Below, piece after piece: positions 37,997 through 47,587 of a stretch of 64,000 nt of DNA. Numbering within the stretch: the first letter of the stretch is position 1; every line of letters starts with the position of its first letter. The stretch comes from Nocardioides cavernaquae (GTDB lineage: Bacteria > Actinomycetota > Actinomycetes > Propionibacteriales > Nocardioidaceae). A program made the position numbers and the translations under genes. The stretch lies in the NCBI RefSeq assembly GCF_003600895.1, contig NZ_QYRP01000002.1, forward strand, positions 1,674,001 to 1,738,000. The letters run 5' to 3'. The notes beneath the pieces were generated by a model. It was not told where the DNA came from. It saw only the letters and a program-made list of their open reading frames with translations, and did not search any database.

Positions 37997-38739
37997 GAGG
38001 GCAGTATGCCGCGTGAACCGCGGGCCAGGCGTGCGCGGTCACCCAGGTCCGCCCGCTGCCCCGACTCCCAGCCGTTGCGCCGCCCCGATCCGGTCAGGAC
38101 CCGGGCCCGCCCGGTGCGAAGTCGGGGGTACTCGTGGTGCATCGCCTCGGTGACCAGCTCGGACCGGTCAGCGAGGACGAGCGCTGCGGTGCTGCCCGCG
38201 GCCGCGAACCGTGGAGCTGCCTCGGCGGCAGCCGCGCGCTCTGCGTCGGCGAGGCGCTGACCGACGGCATGGGTGAAGCCGGCCAGCCACGACCGGCGGA
38301 ATGCAGCGGCGTGCTGGCCGCGGGGGACCGGTGTGCGGGTCAGGTCGCGGATCGCGTGCAGCAGCAGGCTCGTGAAGAGCACCTCGGAGCGGTCCAGGTC
38401 TCCCGCGTGGCCGAAGAGGTGGAGGGAGATCTCCTTGCCGTCATCGGTGTGCCGGACGCGGCGGACCGCCTTGCAGCGCAGCTCGTGGGCGATCACCGAC
38501 AGCAGGTCCGCCTTGTCGGCGGCATACGGAGCGTCCAGCCCGATCACGCGGTCGCCGACCGGGTCGACCGAAGGATCATCGCCCGCCAGCAGCGCGCGAT
38601 CGATGCCATACGCCGCGATCAGCGCGGCCGCCTTGGCGGTGTAGGACTCTGCCTCGGCAGGTGTCGTGGCAGGGTCGGCTGCCTTGGCGAGCAGCTTGCG
38701 GACCTTCGCCAGCATGGGGTCGCTCGTCGGATCGGTCAT
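37993..38739 (-). CDS. DUF2786 domain protein
   Basis: A 248-residue cytoplasmic protein. Residues 8-48 (MLAKVRKLLAKAADPATTPA then AALIAAYGID) match the DUF2786 helical domain. The remaining region resembles the DUF7168-type partner that often follows it, with ADLLSVIAHELRCKAVRR and HAGDLDRSEVLFTSLLLHA. The function is unknown; the family is widespread in actinobacteria and their phages. The C-terminal 40 residues are basic. Transcribed with the downstream lipoprotein through a 4-bp overlap. Confidence 0.75.
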   Translation of the reverse strand: MTDPTSDPMLAKVRKLLAKAADPATTPAEAESYTAKAAALIAAYGIDRALLAGDDPSVDPVGDRVIGLDAPYAADKADLLSVIAHELRCKAVRRVRHTDDGKEISLHLFGHAGDLDRSEVLFTSLLLHAIRDLTRTPVPRGQHAAAFRRSWLAGFTHAVGQRLADAERAAAAEAAPRFAAAGSTAALVLADRSELVTEAMHHEYPRLRTGRARVLTGSGRRNGWESGQRADLGDRARLARGSRGILPS

Positions 38740-38866
38740 CAGGGCACATCCTTCCGGGTCGGGATGACGAGGCTGGCAGCGGCCTCCGACAGTCGGGGCA
38801 GGACTCGGCTCCGTCCTCCACAGGTCCCGTCGCCGACACAGGCGGGCCGGATGGGAAGATGCTTGC

Positions 38867-39703
38867 GTGCGACTGCGGATCGACCTTGCCTATGACGGTG
38901 GCGGCTTCAAGGGCTGGGCCGTCCAGCCTTCCCTGCGCACGGTCCAGGGTGAGCTCGAAGCGGCCCTCGCGACCGCGCTCCGGTTGCCGGAGGTGCGGGT
39001 CGTCTGTGCGGGGCGCACCGACACGGGCGTCCACGCGCGTGGCCAGGTCACGCACGTCGACGTCGACCCTGCGGTCCTCGAGGCCGCTGCGGGACGCGCC
39101 GGTGAAGACCGCTTCCTGGCACTGCAGCGCCGCCTGAACGGCATCCTGGACGCCGACCTGCGGGTCCACGGCGTACAGGAGGCGCCGGAGGGCTTCGACG
39201 CGCGGTTCTCCGCGGTCTGGCGCCGGTACGCCTACCGCGTCGCGGATCGGCCCGAGCTGCTCGACCCGCTGACGCGTGGGCACGTCCTGTCCTGGCGCGG
39301 CCCGCTCGACCTGGTTGCCATGAACGAGGCCAGCCGGATGCTGATCGGGCTGCACGACTTCGCGTCCTTCTGCAAGAAGCGTGAGGGCGCCACGACGATC
39401 CGCACCCTGCTCGACGTGCACTGGTACCGCGACGCCGACGACCGCGCCGTCGCGACCGTGCGAGCGGATGCCTTCTGCCACTCGATGGTCCGAGCCCTCG
39501 TGGGCTGCATGCTCGCGGTCGGCGAGGGAAGCCGGGAACCGGAGTGGGCGGGCAAGGTCCTGAGCGCGGCGTCGCGCGATCCTGCGGTCCGGGTGGTCCC
39601 GCCGCATGGACTGACCCTCGAGGAGGTCGGCTACCCGCCGGCCGATCAACTGGCGCGACAGGCCGAGCTGGCCCGCGCGAAGCGGGAGCACACCGATGGA
39701 TGA
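38867..39703 (+). CDS. truA: tRNA pseudouridine(38-40) synthase TruA
   Basis: Makes pseudouridine at positions 38-40 of tRNA anticodon stems. The 278-residue product has RIDLAYDGGGFKGWAVQP at the start, the catalytic Asp in CAGRTDTGVHARGQV (about residue 50) and HDFASFCKKREGATTIR. GTG start at 38867. In many actinobacteria truA follows rplQ directly; here a divergent pair of genes lies between. Overlaps the next gene by 8 bp. Confidence 0.95.
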   Translation: MRLRIDLAYDGGGFKGWAVQPSLRTVQGELEAALATALRLPEVRVVCAGRTDTGVHARGQVTHVDVDPAVLEAAAGRAGEDRFLALQRRLNGILDADLRVHGVQEAPEGFDARFSAVWRRYAYRVADRPELLDPLTRGHVLSWRGPLDLVAMNEASRMLIGLHDFASFCKKREGATTIRTLLDVHWYRDADDRAVATVRADAFCHSMVRALVGCMLAVGEGSREPEWAGKVLSAASRDPAVRVVPPHGLTLEEVGYPPADQLARQAELARAKREHTDG

Positions 39704-40313
39704 CGAGCACTACTTCTCCGCCGACCCGTCGGTCCCGTTCAAGCGGGAGCCGGTCGTGGCCGAGATCTGGGGCCACGAGCTGAAGCTCGACAGCGGCTCC
39801 GGAGTCTTCGCGCGCGGGCGCATCGACATCGGCACCGCGGCGCTCTTCCGTGAGACCGAGCCTCCGATCCAGGGTCGCTTCCTCGATCTCGGCTGTGGCT
39901 ACGGCGCCATCGGCCTGGCCATCGCGCGGGCTGTCCCGCTCGCGTCGGTGTGGGGTGTCGACGTCAACGAGCGCGCCGTGCGCCTGATGAACGAGAACGC
40001 CCAGGCGATGGGCGTCACCGGCCGGGTGGTGGCCTGTACGCCGGACCAGGTGCCCTCCAACGCCACCTTCGACGAGATCTGGTCCAACCCGCCGATCCGC
40101 ATCGGCAAGGAGGCGCTCCACGAGCTGTTGCTGACCTGGCTGCCGCGGCTCGTGCCGGGCGGTCGTGCGGTCATGGTCGTCGGCAAGAACCTCGGTGGCG
40201 ACTCGCTCCAGCGCTGGCTGACCGAGCAGGGTTACCCCACCGAGCGGGTCGGCAGCTCGAAGGGGTTCCGCATCCTCGAGTCGATCCGTCCGGCTGACGG
40301 CCCGGCCAGCTGA
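39696..40313 (+). CDS. Class I SAM-dependent methyltransferase, RsmC-like
   Basis: A 205-residue methyltransferase with SAM motif FLDLGCGYGAIGLAIA (about 68-83) and the NPPI motif (SNPPIRIGKEALHELL, near residues 130-145) typical of enzymes that methylate exocyclic amines of guanine in rRNA, such as RsmC. It matches only the catalytic half of RsmC, as do most short actinobacterial homologues. Start overlaps truA by 8 bp, so both probably act in RNA modification as an operon. Confidence 0.82.
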   Translation: MDDEHYFSADPSVPFKREPVVAEIWGHELKLDSGSGVFARGRIDIGTAALFRETEPPIQGRFLDLGCGYGAIGLAIARAVPLASVWGVDVNERAVRLMNENAQAMGVTGRVVACTPDQVPSNATFDEIWSNPPIRIGKEALHELLLTWLPRLVPGGRAVMVVGKNLGGDSLQRWLTEQGYPTERVGSSKGFRILESIRPADGPAS

Positions 40314-40359
40314 CCCGGCTGCCTGACCCGGCTGCCTGACCCGGCTGCCTGACCCGGCT
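40308..40359 (+). repeat. 13-bp tandem repeat, four copies
   Basis: GCCTGACCCGGCT is repeated in tandem at 40321-40333, 40334-40346 and 40347-40359. A first, slightly different copy (AGCTGACCCGGCT, 40308-40320) contains the methyltransferase stop codon, and a degenerate fifth (GGATACTGACCC) follows. Probably replication slippage; copy number may vary between strains. Confidence 0.9.
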
Positions 40360-40401
40360 GGATACTGACCCAGGTGGGGGTTCTCAGGTGGGCCTGCTTG
40401 G

Positions 40402-40980
40402 ATGTGCGCCATGCTCCGTCGCGTCGTACCTGCCCTGGTCCTTCCGCTCCTGCTCGCCGGCACCCTGGCGGCGTGCGGCCAGGAGGACGACCCCAGCACG
40501 TCCAGCCAGGAGGACGACCCCAGCACGTCCAGCCAGCCGGTGCCCTTCTCGGGTCGCCAGGAGACGTCGGACGGTGCTTCCAGCCTGGTGCTTCCCGAAG
40601 GCTGGGTGAAGGCGCCTGAGGCCCTCGACGGCCCGGTGACCCTGGCCGCTGTGGATGCGCTCGAGGTCAGTCGCGAGGTCTACGTCACCTCTGCGGCGTC
40701 GATCGACGACGCCGAGGCGGTGGCGATCTACTCGGCCACGGCGCTGGGCAAGCAGGGCGCCACGTGCCGCCGGGACCGCACCGACGACACCTTCGGAGCC
40801 AGCTACCGGATCGTCGACTGCGCGTGGGCCGAGTCGGCGCCGCCGTACCGGAAGATCATGGTCGCGATCGGTGACGACCAGCGCGGAGCGATGGTTCTCG
40901 TGGCCGGCGAGGCGAAGGACCGCGCGGGCCTCGCCGAGCTGATCACTCCGCTGCTCGCGTCATGGGAGTGGGCCGACTGA
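40402..40980 (+). CDS. Small putative lipoprotein with internal 27-bp duplication
   Basis: A 192-residue exported protein with lipobox LAAC in LLLAGTLAACGQEDD and no recognised family. Just after the lipid-anchor cysteine the nonapeptide QEDDPSTSS occurs twice, encoded by perfect 27-bp direct copies (40480-40506 and 40507-40533). The mature part has the pattern LVLPEGWVKAPE and ends LLASWEWAD, with two cysteines (CRRD, DCAW) that may form a disulphide. An ATG nine bases further on (40411) could be the true start. Function unknown. Confidence 0.7.
   Translation: MCAMLRRVVPALVLPLLLAGTLAACGQEDDPSTSSQEDDPSTSSQPVPFSGRQETSDGASSLVLPEGWVKAPEALDGPVTLAAVDALEVSREVYVTSAASIDDAEAVAIYSATALGKQGATCRRDRTDDTFGASYRIVDCAWAESAPPYRKIMVAIGDDQRGAMVLVAGEAKDRAGLAELITPLLASWEWAD
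40480..40533 (+). repeat. Perfect 27-bp tandem duplication within the lipoprotein gene
   Basis: Two identical 27-bp units keep the reading frame and duplicate QEDDPSTSS in the linker after the lipobox. Perfect identity suggests a recent event. Confidence 0.92.
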
Positions 40981-40994
40981 CCCACCGGCGCGGC

Positions 40995-41483
40995 TCAGAG
41001 GCGGACCTTGCGGCTGGGCCAGTGCAGGACCAGGTCCTCGCCGTGCCCGGTCTGCTCCCAGTGGCCGATGAGGTCGGCGATGCGTGAGGAGACGCGGCGG
41101 TGCTCGTCGTCGGAGAGCAGCTCCGGCTTGTGGCGGACGGTGCCGTCGTGGCCCACGAGCGCCGCGATCAGCTCGGAGCGCACTGCGTCGCTCCGTCCGG
41201 CCTCGCTGATCCGCTTGTTGCGTCGGGCATCGGCCAGCTTCTTGCGATCCTCGGGCGCCGGGAAGAAGAAGCCGTCGCAGTCGCCTCCCGCGGCCAGCTG
41301 CCCGAAGATGCCGAGCCGGATGCCGAGCACCTCCTCGATGGCGAAGTGCACGAGGTCATGCGGGACCGGGCCGCCGCCGGGACCGATCCGGGGCGGGACG
41401 TCAGGGCCGGTGTCGTGCGGGTCATCGCGGCGCAGCCCGATCAGGTAGCGCTTCTCGTCCACCTTGCGGAAGATCACGTGCAT
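40995..41483 (-). CDS. Conserved-looking hypothetical protein
   Basis: A 162-residue soluble protein I do not recognise. It starts MHVIFRKVDEKRYLIGLRRD, continues with a Gly/Pro loop and PHDLVHFAIEEVLGIRLGIF, and ends EDLVLHWPSRKVRL. The charged middle (DRKKLADARRNKRI) looks helical. There is no signal peptide or membrane segment. Codon use matches the neighbours, so it is likely a real gene. Convergent with the small lipoprotein gene and followed upstream by a 22-bp repeat array. Confidence 0.6.
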   Translation of the reverse strand: MHVIFRKVDEKRYLIGLRRDDPHDTGPDVPPRIGPGGGPVPHDLVHFAIEEVLGIRLGIFGQLAAGGDCDGFFFPAPEDRKKLADARRNKRISEAGRSDAVRSELIAALVGHDGTVRHKPELLSDDEHRRVSSRIADLIGHWEQTGHGEDLVLHWPSRKVRL

Positions 41484-41552
41484 GGGGCGAACCTAGGGCA
41501 CGGCGGAGGGACTCGGCCACGGGTTTGTGCGCGCTGCCTTGCTCGGCATGAT

Positions 41553-41610
41553 TGACGTGTCGGCGCGCCAAAGGTGACGTCTCGGCCCGCCAGGGGTGAC
41601 CTTTCGGCGG
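41553..41610. repeat. 22-bp intergenic tandem repeat, locus A
   Basis: Two full 22-bp units (41553-41574 and 41575-41596) and a truncated third (41597-41610), each starting TGACGT or TGACCT and containing the core CGGCSCGCCA. The same unit forms arrays at 47528-47587 and 60788-60871. This copy lies upstream of a minus-strand gene and just beyond the gltA terminator. Confidence 0.85.
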
Positions 41611-41617
41611 AAATGGG

Positions 41618-41667
41618 AGGAAGCCCCGGATCGGGTCCGCTGGCGCGGGTCCGGTCCGGGGCTTCCT
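41618..41667 (-). terminator. Terminator after gltA
   Basis: AGGAAGCCCCGGA (41618-41630) pairs perfectly with TCCGGGGCTTCCT (41655-41667) around a 24-nt GC-rich loop that can pair further. It lies immediately past the gltA stop on the minus strand. Confidence 0.75.
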
Positions 41668-41674
41668 GCACTTC

Positions 41675-42964
<1,290 letters not shown>

Positions 42965-43329
42965 GGAGGCCACACTAGGCTGCGGGTGGAGACGGCGGAT
43001 AGCGGGTGTCCGGCCCACGGGCATCTCACCACCTCACGGATCACGGGTGCGCTACGCCGTTCAGGCGTGGGTACGCCGTTTTGACCGGGCAGCGCGCCGC
43101 CGCTTACCCTTGTCTGTCGCGACTCCTGCCGCGTTGCCCACCATCGGTCTCACAGCCGGGGCAATGCAGATCCGGACACCCGCCACTCGTTCGTTCGAGT
43201 GCGCTGGGAAAGCCGGGCCGTGTTCGTCAGAAGCCGCCGCCCCCGATCGACGTACAGGCTCGCCTGCCGCTGAGGGAGGGGACTCCCTGCCGGGGACTTC
43301 CCGGCTGGGGAACCACGAACGAGAAAGCT
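42965..43329. promoter_or_regulatory. Divergent promoter region of gltA and rplM
   Basis: A 365-bp gene-free space. On the minus strand TAGTGT (42977-42972) is a -10 element for leaderless gltA. On the plus strand TTGACC (43081-43086), an 18-bp spacer and TACCCT (43105-43110) form the best-matching vegetative promoter in the window and should drive rplM-rpsI with a leader of about 215 nt. No protein-coding gene was found in the leader. Confidence 0.6.
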
Positions 43330-43782
43330 GTGATCGCCTTGCGCACCTACAGCCCCAAGCCCGCTGACATCCAGCGTGAATGGCTCATCATCGACGCCAA
43401 CGACGTCGTGCTCGGACGCCTCGCCGTCCAGACCGCGAACCTCCTTCGCGGCAAGCACAAGCCGACCTTCGCTCCGCACATGGACATGGGCGACTTCGTC
43501 ATCATCATCAACGCCGAGAAGGTTCACCTCTCCGGCACCAAGAAGACCACCAAGCTCGCGTACCGCCACTCGGGTTACCCGGGCGGTCTGTCCTCGACGC
43601 CGATCGGTGAGCTCCTCGAGAACGACGCACGCAAGGCGATCGAGAAGGCTGTCTGGGGCATGCTCCCCAAGAACCGCCTGGGCCGCCAGATGCTGAAGAA
43701 GCTCAAGGTCTACTCGGGCCCTGAGCACCCGCACGCGGCCCAGCAGGCCAAGCCGTTCGAGATCACGCAGATCTCCCAGTGA
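43330..43782 (+). CDS. rplM: 50S ribosomal protein L13
   Basis: An early-assembly 50S protein. From the GTG at 43330 the product has 150 residues: [19 protein letters not shown] at the start, [19 protein letters not shown], and [19 protein letters not shown] towards the end. A TTG at 43339 (LRTYSPK) is an alternative start closer to the usual family N-terminus; both lie behind GAGAAAG. Longer in-frame starts extend into the promoter region and are rejected. Paired with rpsI as in most bacteria. Confidence 0.95.
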   Translation: MIALRTYSPKPADIQREWLIIDANDVVLGRLAVQTANLLRGKHKPTFAPHMDMGDFVIIINAEKVHLSGTKKTTKLAYRHSGYPGGLSSTPIGELLENDARKAIEKAVWGMLPKNRLGRQMLKKLKVYSGPEHPHAAQQAKPFEITQISQ

Positions 43783-43802
43783 CTGTAGACAAGGAAATCA
43801 AC

Positions 43803-44306
43803 GTGACCGAGAACGCTACCGCTGAGGTCGAAGAGACCTTCGTCGCCGACGAGCAGGGTGTCGCCTACACCTCCGAGTCCGAGGCGTCTGCCGACGCTCC
43901 GCTGAAGCCCGCCACCATTGCTCCTGGCGCTGCCACCGGCCGCCGCAAGGAAGCCGTCGCCCGCGTCCGGATCGTTCCGGGCACCGGCGTGTGGACCATC
44001 AACGGTCGTGAGCTGAACGACTACTTCCCGAACGCCCTGCACCGTCAGATCGCGAACGAGCCGTTCGCGACGCTGCAGCTCGAGGGTCGTTTCGACGTCA
44101 TCGCCCGCATCCACGGCGGCGGCTCCGCCGGCCAGGCCGGTGCGCTGCGCCTGGGCGTTGCCCGCTCGCTGAACGCGATCGACGTCGAGGCCAACCGCCC
44201 CGAGCTCAAGAAGGCCGGTCTGCTGACCCGCGACGCTCGCGTCGTGGAGCGCAAGAAGGCCGGTCTCAAGAAGGCCCGCAAGGCGTCGCAGTTCAGCAAG
44301 CGCTGA
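43803..44306 (+). CDS. rpsI: 30S ribosomal protein S9
   Basis: S9 reaches its C-terminal tail to P-site tRNA. The GTG at 43803 is favoured by an AAGGA site 8 nt upstream, giving 167 residues; a GTG at 43779 overlapping the rplM stop would add eight. An acidic N-terminal extension of about 40 residues precedes the core, which has [37 protein letters not shown] and the terminal [12 protein letters not shown] whose last residues contact tRNA. Confidence 0.95.
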   Translation: MTENATAEVEETFVADEQGVAYTSESEASADAPLKPATIAPGAATGRRKEAVARVRIVPGTGVWTINGRELNDYFPNALHRQIANEPFATLQLEGRFDVIARIHGGGSAGQAGALRLGVARSLNAIDVEANRPELKKAGLLTRDARVVERKKAGLKKARKASQFSKR

Positions 44307-44335
44307 TCTGTCGGCTCTCTGCGACACTGCCTTCT

Positions 44336-45685
44336 GTGGCAAACCTTTTCGGCACGGACGGGGTCCGGGGACTGGCCAACGGTGTTCTCACCGCTGAGCT
44401 GGCCCTGGACCTCTCCGTTGCCGCAGCACATGTCCTGACCGACCGCGGTGAGTTCGCGGGGGCTCGCCCCCTCGCCGTGGTGGGTCGGGACACGCGCATT
44501 TCCGGGCAGTTCCTCGAGGCAGCCGTCGTCGCGGGCCTCGCGTCGGCCGGAGTCGACGTACTGCTCCTCGGTGTCGTCCCCACTCCGGGTGTCGCCTACC
44601 TGACTGCGTCGCTGGATGCTGACCTCGGTGTCATGCTCAGCGCCTCGCACAACCCGATGCCGGACAACGGCATCAAGTTCCTCGCCCGCGGTGGCGTGAA
44701 GCTCGACGACGCGATCGAGGTCGCGATCGAGCAGCGCATGGGTGAGGCCTGGACCAGGCCGACCGGAGGCGACGTCGGCCGCGTCACGACGTACGACGCC
44801 GCGCTGGACGATTACGTCGAGCACCTCGTGCAGACCACCTCCAAGCCGCTCGCCGGTCTCCGCGTCGTCCTCGACTGCGCCGAGGGCGCAGCGTCCGATG
44901 CGGGCCCACGCGCGCTGGAGAACGCCGGCGCCAAGGTGACCGCGATCCACGCACAGCCCGACGGCCTGAACATCAACGACGGCTGCGGTTCGACCCACCT
45001 GGGCAACCTGCAGGCGGCCGTGGTCAAGGACGGCGCCGACGTGGGCTTCGCACTCGACGGCGACGCGGACCGCTGCCTGGCCGTCGACCACGAGGGCAAC
45101 GTCGTCGACGGAGACCAGATCCTCTGCATCCTGGCCGAGTCGCTGCGCGACCAGGGCAAGCTCGTTGACGACACCGTCGTTGCCACCGTCATGAGCAACC
45201 TCGGCTTCAACCGCGCACTCAACGCGACCGGCATCAAGGTCGTGCAGACCAAGGTCGGCGACCGCTACGTGCTCGAGGCCATGAAGGCCGAGGGCTACTC
45301 GCTGGGCGGTGAGCAGTCCGGCCACGTGATCATGAGCGACCACGCCACCACCGGCGACGGCATCCTCACCGCGCTCCACCTCCTCGAGCGCATGGCCATG
45401 ACCGGCAAGTCCCTGCAGCAGCTGGCCGCCATGATGACCCGGCTCCCGCAGGTCCTGCTCAACGTGCCCGAGGTCGACCGCACGCGTTGCGACACCGACG
45501 AGGTGCTCACCGCTGCCGTGGCCGAGGCCGAGGCCGGCCTGGGCGACGACGGCCGCGTGCTGCTGCGTGCGTCCGGCACCGAGCCGCTGGTGCGCGTCAT
45601 GGTCGAGGCCGTCTCCCTCGAAGAGGCCAACTCGGTCGCCGAGAAGCTGGCCGACGTGGTCCGCGAGCGGCTCTCGCTCTCCTGA
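44336..45685 (+). CDS. glmM: Phosphoglucosamine mutase
   Basis: Converts glucosamine-6-phosphate to glucosamine-1-phosphate for UDP-GlcNAc and peptidoglycan synthesis. The 449-residue product has [17 protein letters not shown] at the start, the phosphoserine loop [13 protein letters not shown] (around residue 100), the metal loop [11 protein letters not shown] (around 240) and the phosphate-binding [12 protein letters not shown] near the C-terminus. GTG start at 44336, 29 nt after rpsI. glmS, the preceding step in the pathway, is 3 kb downstream. Confidence 0.96.
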   Translation: MANLFGTDGVRGLANGVLTAELALDLSVAAAHVLTDRGEFAGARPLAVVGRDTRISGQFLEAAVVAGLASAGVDVLLLGVVPTPGVAYLTASLDADLGVMLSASHNPMPDNGIKFLARGGVKLDDAIEVAIEQRMGEAWTRPTGGDVGRVTTYDAALDDYVEHLVQTTSKPLAGLRVVLDCAEGAASDAGPRALENAGAKVTAIHAQPDGLNINDGCGSTHLGNLQAAVVKDGADVGFALDGDADRCLAVDHEGNVVDGDQILCILAESLRDQGKLVDDTVVATVMSNLGFNRALNATGIKVVQTKVGDRYVLEAMKAEGYSLGGEQSGHVIMSDHATTGDGILTALHLLERMAMTGKSLQQLAAMMTRLPQVLLNVPEVDRTRCDTDEVLTAAVAEAEAGLGDDGRVLLRASGTEPLVRVMVEAVSLEEANSVAEKLADVVRERLSLS

Positions 45686-45699
45686 CCCAGGCGCCGCGA

Positions 45700-45737
45700 T
45701 AAAATCGGTGGCCCCTCGCGGGAGCACGGCCTAGCGT
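45700..45737 (+). promoter_or_regulatory. Candidate -10 elements before the double GNAT gene
   Basis: TAAAAT (45700-45705) is a strong AT-rich -10-like hexamer in GC-rich DNA. TAGCGT (45732-45737) ends 8 nt before the GTG start and would give a leaderless transcript. Which one is used cannot be decided from sequence. Confidence 0.4.
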
Positions 45738-45745
45738 CGTACGAC

Positions 45746-46768
45746 GTGAGTGAGTTGCGGTTCCACCAGGTCGCGCCCGACGCCTCCGACGCCGAGATCG
45801 CGGCGTGGCACGCGGCGTACGTCGCCTCGGACACGCACGCGCGGGTCGATGCGTGCCCGTTCCGGCTGGCCGAGACCGTCGACATGGTCCGGGTCCCCAC
45901 GGCGTACCGGTGGTTCGGTGCGTGGTCGGCGCACCGCGACGACACCCTCGTGGCGGTGGGCTTCGTCGAGACGCCGCTGGCGGACAACCTGCACCTCGCC
46001 CAGGTGGAGGTGCAGGTGGTGCCGGAGTTCCGCAGGCAGGGGATCGGCTCGGCGTTGCTGGCCCGGCTCGAGGGCGAGGCACGCGCGCGCGGCCGCGTGA
46101 GCGCGATCGCGGAGGTCTCCTACCCGCTCGAGGCGCCCGAGGACGGTGCCGGGTCGGCGAGCGCGGAGTTCGCGCGTGCGCACGGCTTCGAGTTCGCACT
46201 CGGCGACATCCAGCGTCGCTGTGCGCTGCCGATCGACGAGGAGCTCCTGGAGGGCCTGGCGGCCTCCGCGGCTCCGCACCACGCCGGCTATCGCCTGGTG
46301 TCGTTCGCCGGTCCGGTCCCCGACGAGTGGGTGGAGGGTGTCGCGGCGATGGCGGGATCGCTCGTGGTCGAGGCGCCCATGGGTGAGCTGGACATGGAGG
46401 CCGAGGACGCCTCGGTCTCGGGCTGGCGTGACCGGGAGGCAAGCCTCGAGCGCCAGGGACTGACGCCATGGCACACGCTGGCTCTCGATGCGGCGGGGGT
46501 GCCGGTCGCCTACACCTCCGTTGCGGTGTCGGCGGATGACAAGGCCCTGTGCCACCAGTGGGGCACGCTCGTCGTTCCCGCGCACCGCGGCCACCGGCTC
46601 GGGCTCGCGGTGAAGGTCGCCAACCACCGCGCCCTGCAGGCCGAAGGCGTGCCCGCAGCCGAGATCGCGACCTGGAACGCCGCGGTCAACGAGCACATGA
46701 TCGGCGTCAACGAGCTGCTCGGTTTCCACAGGGTGGGGCGTCTCGGGGAGTTCCAGAAGCGTCTCTGA
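45746..46768 (+). CDS. Tandem GNAT-fold acetyltransferase
   Basis: A 340-residue protein with two GNAT domains. The first (about 1-165) has the acetyl-CoA loop VPEFRRQGIGSALLARLE near residues 92-109; the second (about 175-340) has VVPAHRGHRLGLAVKVANHR near residue 275 and NEHMIGVNELLGFHRVG at the end. Similar tandem GNAT proteins in actinobacteria include aminoglycoside- and mycothiol-related enzymes, but the substrate here is unknown. The second domain lacks a clear catalytic acid, so it may be structural. The next gene follows 15 nt downstream. Confidence 0.78.
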   Translation: MSELRFHQVAPDASDAEIAAWHAAYVASDTHARVDACPFRLAETVDMVRVPTAYRWFGAWSAHRDDTLVAVGFVETPLADNLHLAQVEVQVVPEFRRQGIGSALLARLEGEARARGRVSAIAEVSYPLEAPEDGAGSASAEFARAHGFEFALGDIQRRCALPIDEELLEGLAASAAPHHAGYRLVSFAGPVPDEWVEGVAAMAGSLVVEAPMGELDMEAEDASVSGWRDREASLERQGLTPWHTLALDAAGVPVAYTSVAVSADDKALCHQWGTLVVPAHRGHRLGLAVKVANHRALQAEGVPAAEIATWNAAVNEHMIGVNELLGFHRVGRLGEFQKRL

Positions 46769-46783
46769 GCGCATGATGGGGCG

Positions 46784-47530
46784 GTGACCTCCCTGCCCCG
46801 GCTCCGCTCCGTCGCCACCGTCGTGGCCGTGGTCGGGCTGTGCTGCGTGGTGGCGCTCGGTGTGCTCGGTGCGGTGCTGCGGACACCGCCGGGATCAGCG
46901 GAGCAGCGGCCGGGGGAGGCCGCGTCCGCAGCGCTCTCCGCGGTGCCTCCCGCTGCTGCCGCGGTTCCCGCGCCCGCGGTCACGGTCCCCGCGGGCTGGC
47001 GGCGCGTGTCGGGACCGGACGGCAGTTCGTACGCCGTGCCGCCGGGCTGGCGCTCGCGTCCACTCGAGGAGGCTGTCGCCTACCGGGACGAGGGGCAGGT
47101 GACCGTCGAGGGACTCGCGCTCTCCCAGTCCTGGGCCAACGACTGCCGCGCAGACATGGCGCCCGTGCCGGTTGCCTGGGCGTTGCTCGGGGCGCCGGTT
47201 CGCTCGACCAACCCGGAGGGGGTGGCTCGCGCTGCGGCCGCGGGGTGGGTGCGGGGCTACGCCGCGATGAGGTCGGGTGCCGAGGTGCCCGCGCCGAGCG
47301 TGCGGGCGATCGACCTCGCGGAGGGAGAGCGTGCGGTGGCCGCATCGGTCACCCTCGACCTGAAGGATTCGGCGAACCCCTGCGCGGGTGACACCGCGGA
47401 GCTCACGGTTGTGGGGCTGGTGGCCGGTGACGAGGTCCGATCGCTGGTCGTGGCGCGGTTCCTCGGGGTGGGTGGGAGCCCGTCGGACGCGGCGTACACC
47501 GCGGTGCTGGGCTCCTTGCGCCAGAGCTGA
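46784..47530 (+). CDS. Putative membrane-anchored secreted protein, unknown function
   Basis: A 248-residue protein with one N-terminal membrane helix (TVVAVVGLCCVVALGVLGAV), a Pro/Ala-rich spacer (about 35-70) and a globular domain that begins WRRVSGPDGSSYAVPPGWRS. The domain contains two cysteines (NDCRAD, NPCAGD) and a final strand RSLVVARFLGVG. The pattern recalls small actinobacterial surface proteins of unknown role. GTG start at 46784, 15 nt after the GNAT gene. Its stop codon is the first base triplet of 22-bp repeat locus B. Confidence 0.65.
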   Translation: MTSLPRLRSVATVVAVVGLCCVVALGVLGAVLRTPPGSAEQRPGEAASAALSAVPPAAAAVPAPAVTVPAGWRRVSGPDGSSYAVPPGWRSRPLEEAVAYRDEGQVTVEGLALSQSWANDCRADMAPVPVAWALLGAPVRSTNPEGVARAAAAGWVRGYAAMRSGAEVPAPSVRAIDLAEGERAVAASVTLDLKDSANPCAGDTAELTVVGLVAGDEVRSLVVARFLGVGGSPSDAAYTAVLGSLRQS

Positions 47531-47587
47531 CCTCTCGGTCCGCCAAAATTGACCTCTCGGCGGACCAGGGGTGACCTCTCGGCGGGG
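47528..47587. repeat. 22-bp intergenic tandem repeat, locus B
   Basis: Units at 47528-47549, 47550-47571 and a truncated 47572-47587, each starting TGACCTCTCGG. The array starts with the TGA stop of the upstream gene and ends exactly at the base before the coaA stop (TCA at 47588-47590), so the entire convergent intergenic space consists of the repeat. Related to loci at 41553 and 60788. Confidence 0.9.
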
